Source: Pseudomaricurvus alkylphenolicus (GTDB lineage: Bacteria; Pseudomonadota; Gammaproteobacteria; Pseudomonadales; Cellvibrionaceae). Taken from it: DNA of 64,000 nt. The position numbers were made by a program, and so were the translations under genes. The notes below the pieces were generated by a model that was given only the letters and a program-made list of their open reading frames with translations, ran no database searches and had not been told where the DNA came from. The DNA lies in the NCBI RefSeq assembly GCF_011683955.1, contig NZ_JAAQPI010000011.1:1-64000 (forward strand). The letters are read 5' to 3'. Positions 9,698 to 16,882 of this stretch are shown here, piece after piece (position 1 is the first letter of the stretch; every line of letters starts with the position of its first letter).

Positions 9698-10870
9698 GTG
9701 ATCGCTGTCTATCGTTGCCTCAGGTTGGTTGTTTCTATGGCCTGCTTGGCTTTATTGGCGGGTTGTATTGCCCAGCCCAAGTTAGCTGTGCAAGCCCCGA
9801 CGGATGCCGAGTTGCATTGGGCTCTCAGTGGCGAAGCCCTGCTGGGGCACCCGGTGAAGACGCTGCCAGAAGAGCAGGTAATGGCCTTAAGTGATGAGAT
9901 GCATCAGTTCCTGGAGCTCTATGTGACTTCCGGTGGCAATCGGCTCAAAAGTGCGAAGTTCAACAGTCTTTTACGGGCAATTTTTCACAACGGCATACTG
10001 GGTTTGCAGTATGACCCTCTGACCACTCATACCGCTGCCGAGACGTTCTATTTTCAGGAGGGTAATTGTCTGTCCTTCACCAGTATGTTTGTTGCACTGG
10101 CGCGAGAGGCGGGCTTAAAGGCGTATTTTAATGAGGTGCAGGTACCTCCTACCTGGGATATGCAGAGCCCAGGTACTCATGTGTATTATCGGCATATTAA
10201 CGCAGTGGTGGAGTTGCCCCGGGGCCGCAAGATCGTGGACCTGAACCGGGAGAATTATAATGTCGATTATCCCCAGGGTAAGGTGGATGACAGTTACGCC
10301 GAGGCGCAGTTCTATAATAACCGGGCGATGGAGAAGTTGTTCGAGCAGGATTTAAAGCAGGCGTTTCGTTATCAGCGCAAGGCGTTACAGTTGGCGCCAA
10401 AGTTGGAGTTCTTGTGGGCCAATTTCGGCACGATTTATCGCCGGGCCGGGCATTTCGATGAGGCGGAGGTGGCCTATCGGCGGGCCCTGGAGTTAAGTCC
10501 AAGGAATTTGCTGGTGATTAGTAATCTGGGACGGCTTTATCGCCAGCTGGAGCGGACTGAGGAGGCGCAGCAGTTTGAGTCGATGGCTCATCGTTTTCGG
10601 ATGAATAATCCGTATTTTCGCTACCATTTGGCAGAGGAGGCTCTGGAGCAGCGTCAGTTTGTTCAGGCCAGTGCTCATATAGAGGCGGCAATTGATTCTT
10701 ATAATGAGGATCATCGCTTTTTTTTCCTGGCGGCGCGGGTGGATAGTGCGTTGGGGCGCAGCGCCAGCGCCCGCAAGAATCTGGAGCGGGCGGTCAGCTT
10801 GACTAAGGATGCGGGGCAGCAGAGTCGTTATCGCAATAAGTTGGAGATGTTGTTTGCTGCTAAGCCATAG
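9698..10870 (+). CDS. Transglutaminase-like/TPR lipoprotein
   Basis: A GTG at 9698 preceded by GGAGGAG gives a 390-residue precursor; an in-frame TTG at 9662 is less likely. The first 22 residues are a lipoprotein signal with lipobox LLAGC. Residues about 60-190 resemble a transglutaminase-like papain fold: EGNCLSFTSMFVALAREAG contains the nucleophile-type Cys, and HINAVVELP and DLNREN supply likely His and Asp. The C-terminal half has tetratricopeptide repeats (QLAPKLEFLWANFGTIYRRA, LELSPRNLLVISNLGRLYRQ). Probably anchored to the outer membrane. The substrate is unknown. Confidence 0.8.
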   Translation: MIAVYRCLRLVVSMACLALLAGCIAQPKLAVQAPTDAELHWALSGEALLGHPVKTLPEEQVMALSDEMHQFLELYVTSGGNRLKSAKFNSLLRAIFHNGILGLQYDPLTTHTAAETFYFQEGNCLSFTSMFVALAREAGLKAYFNEVQVPPTWDMQSPGTHVYYRHINAVVELPRGRKIVDLNRENYNVDYPQGKVDDSYAEAQFYNNRAMEKLFEQDLKQAFRYQRKALQLAPKLEFLWANFGTIYRRAGHFDEAEVAYRRALELSPRNLLVISNLGRLYRQLERTEEAQQFESMAHRFRMNNPYFRYHLAEEALEQRQFVQASAHIEAAIDSYNEDHRFFFLAARVDSALGRSASARKNLERAVSLTKDAGQQSRYRNKLEMLFAAKP

Positions 10871-10930
10871 TTGCTGCGTTTAGCAACAAGGTTTCCGGCA
10901 CTCCTCAGATGTCGGACGGTGTTCTAGGTT

Positions 10931-11101
10931 GGTGCCTCAATCGCGTCGGCTGGGCGTTCCGTTTTCGGAGCGGTCGGGCGCCCATCCTGGGTTCCCTCAG
11001 TCCCCAAAATGCCGAGCTGAAAAACGCTCGTCATTTTGGCTCTTTCGGCACCCTCTATAATGCTCCGAAAACGAAACGCCCAGCCGCCGCTACCACCGTA
11101 G
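10931..11101 (+). repeat. Structured hairpin element, copy 1
   Basis: The element opens with GGTGCCTCAATCG. Its left arm at 10943-10971 pairs with a right arm at 11062-11090 with 27 of 29 positions complementary. A nested hairpin lies between them: CCAAAATG 11004-11011 pairs with CATTTTGG 11032-11039, and CGAGC 11013-11017 pairs with GCTCG 11026-11030. The same architecture recurs at 53679 and 62837 with different arm sequences. The open frames that cross it on both strands are by-products of the inverted repeat and are not called as genes. Confidence 0.8.
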
Positions 11102-11258
11102 TTCACTGAGTTTTTTTACCTCACATCTCTTGCTCTCTTATTGCCCAAATATTTGGGGGATTCTTTATCTCGGCCGTCTAATAAGACAAGCTGCCCAACC
11201 CTGTGGATTTGGTAAGCGGCGATATAATTCCCATCAAAAATCTAAGGCCAAACAAGCG

Positions 11259-13145
11259 ATGAATGCGTCTGCGCAGAACCTCTTTTCCCGAATTCCCACC
11301 CCAGTGTTGGCGACTGCCGTACGACGTGCGCGCCAATATCTCAAGCCGCTCGGTCGTATGGCTGCAGCGACCGCTGCGGTGGTGTCTCTAACCGCCTGTG
11401 TCAATGTGTCAGTGGAGTCCAAGAAGGAGCCCAAGGCTCTTAGTCAGCAGTTGCATAAGGTGTTTGCTGATTACCGTCAGTCCAATTTTGAACTCAACCC
11501 CATCAATGCAATGTTTGAAGGGGTAATGGATTACAACCACCGTTTGGGTGACGGCCTCAGTGATGATTATTTGTCGCAGTCTCTGGCGCTGGAGCAGCGT
11601 GCTCTGGAGTCTCTGCGGGCGATTGATCGCGATGCGCTGAGCGAGGCGGACCGCCTCAGTTATGATGTCTTTTTGTATCAACGTGAGGCCCGCGAGCAGT
11701 ATCTGAGCGAGGGCTATGGTCGTCTGGACACGTTGATTCCGGTGAGTCAGTTTTTTAGCTTGCCCAATTTTATGGCGGTGTTGGGCTCCGGTGCCTCGAC
11801 TCAGCCGTTTGCCACGGTGGCGGATTACGACAATTGGTTAGAGCGCATGGGTGAATTCAACCTGTGGGTTGATTTGGCTATTGAGCGTATGCGTCAGGGC
11901 ATGAGCGAAGGGGTGGTGCAGCCGCGTGTGTTGATTGAGCGCACCTTGCCTCAATTGCAGGCGCATATTGTCGACAAGGCGGAAGACAGTATTTTTTATA
12001 AACCTTTAACGATGTTCCCGGAGGTGGTCTCTACAGCAGATCGCGAGCGTCTGACGGTTTCATACCGCGAGGCTATTGAACAGCACTTTGTGCCCGCTTA
12101 TCGCCGCTTGCATGCATTCCTGCAGGAGGAATATCTGCCCACGACCCGCGCCAGTGTAGGCCTTGGGGATTTGCCGGGTGGCCAGGGTTGGTATGCCAGT
12201 AAGGTGCGTGAATATACCACCACGAATCTTAGCGCCGATCAGATTCATGAGATTGGCCTGCAACAGGTGAAACTGATTCGTGAGGAGATGTTGGCGATCA
12301 AGGCGCGGGTGGGTTTTGAAGGTGATCTGCGCGCCTTTTTTGATCATTTGCGCAGTGATCCCAAATTCCAGTACAAGACCGAGGCGGAGTTGCTGCAGGC
12401 CTACGAGGATGTCCGCACCGTCATTGATGCGGGGCTGCCGAAGTTGTTTGATATCGAGCCTCGCGCCCCTTATGTGATCAGGCCCACGGAGGCATTTCGT
12501 GCCGCTTCAGCGGCGGCGGCGGAATATAACTCGCCCGCACCGGATGGCAGCAAGCCAGGTATCTTTTACGTAAACACTTACGACCTGCCGGCCCGCCCCA
12601 CCTATATCCGCGAAGCCTTGTCGATACACGAGGCGGCGCCCGGTCATCATTTCCAGATTGCTATCGCTCAGGAGCTGGAGGGGCTGCCTGCGTTCCGTAA
12701 GTTTGATCATGTTACGGCTTATGTAGAAGGCTGGGGTCTGTACACGGAAAGCCTGGGTAAGGATCTGGGGCTCTATACAGATCCCTACCAGGAGTTTGGT
12801 GCCCTGACGATGGCGATGTGGCGCGCTTGTCGTTTGGTGGTGGACACGGGAATGCATGCCAAAGGCTGGAGTCGTGAGCAGGCGATTGAGTTAATGGCGG
12901 CCAACACGGCGCTGTCCCATACTGATATTGTGGCGGAGGTCGAGCGTTATATCGCTTTGCCGGGCCAGGCTCTGGCTTACATGATCGGTCGACTTAAGTT
13001 GCTGGAGCTGCGCGAGCGGGCCCAAATTACTCTGGGCGACAAGTACGACATTCGTGACTACCATCGAGTAGTATTGAGTGATGGCAGTCTTCCGTTGTCG
13101 ATTCTGGAGCAACAGGTGGATCGCTGGATAGCAACTTACAACTAA
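11259..13145 (+). CDS. DUF885-family lipoprotein, probable metallopeptidase
   Basis: The open frame begins at a TTG (11130), but the ATG at 11259 is the likely start and gives 628 residues. A membrane-directed segment ending in VVSLTAC looks like a lipobox after an unusually long N-terminal region. DUF885 proteins have a zinc-peptidase-like fold. Here the HExxH-type motif reads SIHEAAPGHHFQIA, followed by a later glutamate region (AYVEGWGLYTES) typical of the family. Related proteins are annotated as carboxypeptidase- or oligopeptidase-like, but activity is mostly untested. It heads a run of three genes with the two amidohydrolases. Confidence 0.85.
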   Translation: MNASAQNLFSRIPTPVLATAVRRARQYLKPLGRMAAATAAVVSLTACVNVSVESKKEPKALSQQLHKVFADYRQSNFELNPINAMFEGVMDYNHRLGDGLSDDYLSQSLALEQRALESLRAIDRDALSEADRLSYDVFLYQREAREQYLSEGYGRLDTLIPVSQFFSLPNFMAVLGSGASTQPFATVADYDNWLERMGEFNLWVDLAIERMRQGMSEGVVQPRVLIERTLPQLQAHIVDKAEDSIFYKPLTMFPEVVSTADRERLTVSYREAIEQHFVPAYRRLHAFLQEEYLPTTRASVGLGDLPGGQGWYASKVREYTTTNLSADQIHEIGLQQVKLIREEMLAIKARVGFEGDLRAFFDHLRSDPKFQYKTEAELLQAYEDVRTVIDAGLPKLFDIEPRAPYVIRPTEAFRAASAAAAEYNSPAPDGSKPGIFYVNTYDLPARPTYIREALSIHEAAPGHHFQIAIAQELEGLPAFRKFDHVTAYVEGWGLYTESLGKDLGLYTDPYQEFGALTMAMWRACRLVVDTGMHAKGWSREQAIELMAANTALSHTDIVAEVERYIALPGQALAYMIGRLKLLELRERAQITLGDKYDIRDYHRVVLSDGSLPLSILEQQVDRWIATYN

Positions 13146-13167
13146 TATTTACTCGTAATAACTACCT

Positions 13168-13188
13168 GGGGCGGAGTGACTCTGCCCC
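13168..13188 (+). other. Intergenic hairpin between the DUF885 and amidohydrolase genes
   Basis: GGGGCGGAG at 13168-13176 can pair with CTCTGCCCC at 13180-13188 across a three-base loop, with one mismatch. No T-run follows, so it is not a standard terminator. It may stabilise or process the transcript of the three-gene unit. Confidence 0.35.
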
Positions 13189-13207
13189 CACAACTTGAGA
13201 CAAAAGG

Positions 13208-14605
13208 ATGACTCTCAAAGGCTTATCTTTGATACCGTTGGCGGCGCTGCTGCTGAGCGCTTGCAGCCAACCGGTAAAACCTCCCGCGGAGCCCGATGAC
13301 GCCGTCGAGGCGCGTAAACCCTATGGCTCCACTTATCAGGTGCCCAGCAGCCCTGTGACATTAATTCGGGGCGCCACGGTGTTGACCGGTGATGGCCGGC
13401 AACTTAACCGTACCGATGTGTTGTTGAGTAATGGTCGTATCGAAGCGGTTGGGGCCAATATACCCTTGCCGGAGGGTGCCCGAGTGGTACCCGGTAATGG
13501 CAAATGGCTGACACCGGGTCTGATTGACGTGCATTCCCATATGGGGGTGTACCCGGCACCGGAAACCATCAATCATGCCGATGGCAATGAAATGACGTCG
13601 CCGGTCACGGCCGAAGTATGGGCGGAGCATTCCGTCTGGCCCCAGGATCCGCAATATGAGAAGGCGCTGGCTGGGGGCGTTACCACCTTTCAGGTACTGC
13701 CGGGTTCCGCCAATCTGTTTGGCGGCCGTGGCGTCACGCTCAAGAACGTGGCTTCGGTCACGGTTCAGGGTATGAAGTTCCCCGATGCTCCTCACAGTCT
13801 CAAGATGGCCTGTGGAGAAAACCCCAAACGGGTTTATGGCGAGAAAGGCACCATGCCTTCTACACGTATGGGCAATATGGCCGGCTTCCGTAAAGCCTGG
13901 ATCGATGCGGTCGAGTACCGCGAGAAGTGGCGGGCCTACGAGAAGAAAAAGAACGGCAAGCCGCCCAAGCGCGACCTCAAGCTGGAGACGCTGATGGGGG
14001 TGCTCGACGGTGAGATCCGCATCCATAACCACTGCTACCGCGCCGACGAAATGGCGCAGATGATCGACCTTTCCAAGGAGTTCAGTTACACCATCGCGGC
14101 CTTCCACCATGCCGTGGAGGCCTACAAGGTGGCGCCCTTGTTGGCGCAGGAGAATATCTGCGCGGTGATGTGGGCCGACTGGTGGGGTTTCAAGCAGGAG
14201 GCCTTTGATATGGTGCGTGAAAACCTGGCCTTGGTGGATTACGCCAAGGCTTGTGCGGTGATTCACTCCGATGACGGCATCCAGGTGCAGCGTTTGAATC
14301 AGGAGGTGGCCAAGGCAATGAGCGCCGGGCGTCGTATGGGGCTGGATATAACCCGCGCCCATGCTATTCGCTGGGTAACTCTCAATGCCGCCAAGAGTTT
14401 GGGACTGGATGACCGTATCGGTTCCATCACGGCCGGTAAAAATGCTGATCTGGTGCTCTGGAGCAGCGATCCCTTTAGCATTTACAGTAAGGCGGACAAG
14501 GTCTGGATTGACGGCGTATTGCGTTTCGATAGCGGCAAGCCCGGACTCACACCCACGAGGGATTTTAATCTCGGCGTGCTTAACCCAGAGGAGGACCGCC
14601 CATGA
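13208..14605 (+). CDS. Amidohydrolase lipoprotein (imidazolonepropionase-like)
   Basis: The 465-residue precursor has a short lipoprotein signal with lipobox LLLSAC. It is an amidohydrolase-superfamily TIM barrel with its first metal motif intact (GLIDVHSHMG, HxH). Later histidines are in HNHCYR and FHHAVEAY, and a catalytic aspartate is in VIHSDDG. The C-terminal composite-barrel return is GSITAGKNADLVLWSSDPF. Close relatives hydrolyse cyclic amides or N-blocked dipeptides, but the substrate is not deducible. AAAGG precedes the ATG. Its stop overlaps the start of the next amidohydrolase by four bases. Confidence 0.9.
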   Translation: MTLKGLSLIPLAALLLSACSQPVKPPAEPDDAVEARKPYGSTYQVPSSPVTLIRGATVLTGDGRQLNRTDVLLSNGRIEAVGANIPLPEGARVVPGNGKWLTPGLIDVHSHMGVYPAPETINHADGNEMTSPVTAEVWAEHSVWPQDPQYEKALAGGVTTFQVLPGSANLFGGRGVTLKNVASVTVQGMKFPDAPHSLKMACGENPKRVYGEKGTMPSTRMGNMAGFRKAWIDAVEYREKWRAYEKKKNGKPPKRDLKLETLMGVLDGEIRIHNHCYRADEMAQMIDLSKEFSYTIAAFHHAVEAYKVAPLLAQENICAVMWADWWGFKQEAFDMVRENLALVDYAKACAVIHSDDGIQVQRLNQEVAKAMSAGRRMGLDITRAHAIRWVTLNAAKSLGLDDRIGSITAGKNADLVLWSSDPFSIYSKADKVWIDGVLRFDSGKPGLTPTRDFNLGVLNPEEDRP

Positions 14606-15882
14606 GTGCCACTAGTAAACTGCGCCGTTGGTTCGGTGCTCTGGTAGCGGCCAGTGGTCTGTCGGTCACTGCGTCGCTTGCGGCCGACGCCGTTCTGATC
14701 AGTAACGCCGACGTGTATACGCCCCACGGGATTAAGGCCTCGACAGATGTGTTGATCCGCGATGGAGTCATTCGTGCAATTGGCCCTGAGCTGTGGGCGC
14801 CGGATAACGCACGCCGCATTGATGCCACGGGCATGAGCCTGACACCGGGGTTCTTTAACGGTGACACCCATCTTGGGGTGGAGGAAATCAGCGCGATTGA
14901 GAGCACGGTGGACACCAGCAGTGGTGATCCAAGGGTGACCGCTGCCATGAAGGTCGCCGATGGCTTTAATCCCGACTCAATCCTGATTCCCCACAACCGT
15001 ATGCAGGGGCTCACGCATGCCCTGGTAACCCCTGAGAGTAACGCCGGTTTGTTTGCCGGCCAAGCAGCCTTGATCACTCTCAATAGCCATGGTCAGCAGA
15101 TTCTGAATGACAGTGTTGCGGTGGTGCTCAGCCTGGGTGAAAGTGGCCAGCATCTGGCCGGTGGCTCACGCGCTGTGGCCATGGCTCTGGTGCGGGAGGC
15201 GCTGGACGACGCCAAGGACTATGCGGCCAACAAGGCTGCGGTCAGGCGTGGCGAACGCCGCGACTATGCGTTGTCTCTGCAGGATCTGAATGCTCTCGGT
15301 CCAGTAGTAAGCGGTCGCAAACCCCTGATTGTCCATGTAGAAAGAGCTGACGATATTCTCAGAGCGCTTAAATTGGGTAAGGATTACGGTCTTAAGTTGA
15401 TTTTGGCCGGAGTCAGTGAAGGCTGGCGCGTGGCTGATGAGATCGCTGCCGGTGCCAAAGCGGTGATCTTCGACCCTATTCATAACCTGCCCGATGCCTA
15501 CGAGTCTTTGGGAGCCCGTCTCGACAACGCCCGTATCATGCAACAGGCCGGGGTGAAGCTGATCTTTACCGGGATGGGCTGGCAGAATACCCACAATGCG
15601 TTCCTGGTGCGTCAATCCGCCGGTAATGCCGTGGCCAATGGACTCGATAAGCTGGCTGCCATTAACGCCATGACGCTAAACCCCGCTGAGGTATTTGGTT
15701 TAAAAGGGGGCAAGCTGGCAGTAGGATCGCCTGCGACGCTGGTGCTTTGGAGTGGTGACCCACTGGAGATGCTGAGCGAGCCGGAGATGGTGTTGATAGA
15801 GGGCCGGGAAATGTCCCTGGTAAGCCGGGCCACGCGCCTGCGTGACCGCTACTTTCGCCGTTTGCAGGCTCACTCTCGGTAG
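14602..15882 (+). CDS. Amidohydrolase-like protein with degenerate metal site
   Basis: This 426-residue paralogue has a cleavable signal peptide (residues 1-23, ending SLAADA). It shows the same barrel order as its upstream neighbour: PGFFNGDTHLGV near 79-90, later LIVHVERADD, and a C-terminal KLAVGSPATLVLWSGDPL. The usual HxH motif reads DTH, and the later aspartate region reads FTGMGWQNTHN without the expected Asp. It may therefore be inactive or use another chemistry. The ATG overlaps the upstream stop (ATGA), so the two are probably translationally coupled and may form a heteromeric pair. Confidence 0.85.
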   Translation: MSATSKLRRWFGALVAASGLSVTASLAADAVLISNADVYTPHGIKASTDVLIRDGVIRAIGPELWAPDNARRIDATGMSLTPGFFNGDTHLGVEEISAIESTVDTSSGDPRVTAAMKVADGFNPDSILIPHNRMQGLTHALVTPESNAGLFAGQAALITLNSHGQQILNDSVAVVLSLGESGQHLAGGSRAVAMALVREALDDAKDYAANKAAVRRGERRDYALSLQDLNALGPVVSGRKPLIVHVERADDILRALKLGKDYGLKLILAGVSEGWRVADEIAAGAKAVIFDPIHNLPDAYESLGARLDNARIMQQAGVKLIFTGMGWQNTHNAFLVRQSAGNAVANGLDKLAAINAMTLNPAEVFGLKGGKLAVGSPATLVLWSGDPLEMLSEPEMVLIEGREMSLVSRATRLRDRYFRRLQAHSR

Positions 15883-15919
15883 AGAGAATCTCTAGTGCAA
15901 TCTATTTAATACGTTATAC

Positions 15920-16672
15920 CTAGCTGTTATTTTGCTCCTGCGCAGTTTTCGCTTGCTGTGCGATGCTGTCGCAGGAGTGCTCATCCATCGGTCCCATGGC
16001 CACCTGAGCGTGTAGCGCCTGCCACTGGTCGAAGTCGGTGGCGATCTTGACGCGCTTGTCCGCGAGTTTCACTGAACTGCCCTTGGCGTAGCCGCTGCGC
16101 TTGCCTAAACCGAGTTTATAAGCCTTCATACTGGGCAGGGTATTACTGTCCGGGTGGAATACTTTCAGGCTGCCCGTAAAGTCGGCCAGATAGAAGGGCA
16201 CCTGCCAGTCTTTGGCCAGGCGAGTGTCCACATCCGAAAAATACCGACGACTGAAATGTGGCCCGCCATGGGTGTGCCAGAAGGCAACTACCTCATACTG
16301 TTTGGGTAACTGCAGCCGGATATTTATGCGATCTTCTCCCGCCACACCGCCGGCAGCGGTATAGACATAGTGGCCCTGTCGCCGGTGGCGCAACACCGCC
16401 CCCATATACTCACGGTCCTCAGCTATGGAAAGCGGGTTAAAATAGTTACTGGCCGCAATGACTGCGCTTTCCGGATCAGCAAAAATATCCCGCCCCTCTG
16501 AGGCGGGAGCTGCCTGTTCAGGAAGCCGGTCAACACTTAGCGAGTGGTCGTGATGGCAGGCCTGAGAGGACTCCATCGCTTCTGGCGTCAGGGCCCCAAC
16601 GGTGGAAATCTGCAGGGCCAAGGCGGTAAGCAGCCCCGACACCAAGTGTTTGTAACCGCGAGTGGTTTTCAT
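15920..16672 (-). CDS. Secreted DUF4329 protein with JAMM-like motif
   Basis: The 250-residue precursor has a signal peptide (residues 1-28, ending TVGALT). The mature part matches DUF4329, a domain also found in Rhs-type proteins. It contains HTH followed by ten residues and SDVD (HTHGGPHFSRRYFSDVD), an arrangement matching the HxH-x(7-10)-SxxD zinc motif of JAMM/MPN+ peptidases. An upstream Glu in REYMGAVLRH could be the general base. GAGG sits before the ATG. The gene is divergent from the CadC-like regulator across 210 bases, so that regulator could control it. Zinc-dependent amide hydrolysis in the periplasm is an inference. Confidence 0.7.
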   Translation of the reverse strand: MKTTRGYKHLVSGLLTALALQISTVGALTPEAMESSQACHHDHSLSVDRLPEQAAPASEGRDIFADPESAVIAASNYFNPLSIAEDREYMGAVLRHRRQGHYVYTAAGGVAGEDRINIRLQLPKQYEVVAFWHTHGGPHFSRRYFSDVDTRLAKDWQVPFYLADFTGSLKVFHPDSNTLPSMKAYKLGLGKRSGYAKGSSVKLADKRVKIATDFDQWQALHAQVAMGPMDEHSCDSIAQQAKTAQEQNNS

Positions 16673-16882
16673 GACGACCTCTGTCTCTGTCTGCGGCGAT
16701 GCCGCGTTGGCAAGTGGGGCCAGTGTCGGAAAACCTGGGAGCAGAGACCTGAAGAAAGTCAGTTTTATGCTGATGTTTTCCTCAAATACTGCTATAAAAA
16801 CCTTCGGAAAACCTTCGGATAATTTTACAACCCCTTAACTATCAATAACTTAGTTGTTTGGGGGTTAGATGGCTGGCAAGTT

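Noticed and set aside
10931-11101. Integron attC-like sites as an explanation of the hairpin elements
   Set aside because: The arms are long and perfectly paired, but there is no GTTRRRY core at the ends, no integrase gene and no cassette-like gene order.
10909-11109. Open frames of about 60-66 codons on both strands across the first hairpin element
   Set aside because: The frames arise from the inverted repeat itself; amino acid strings on the two strands mirror each other (FRFRS in both) and no ribosome binding site is apparent.
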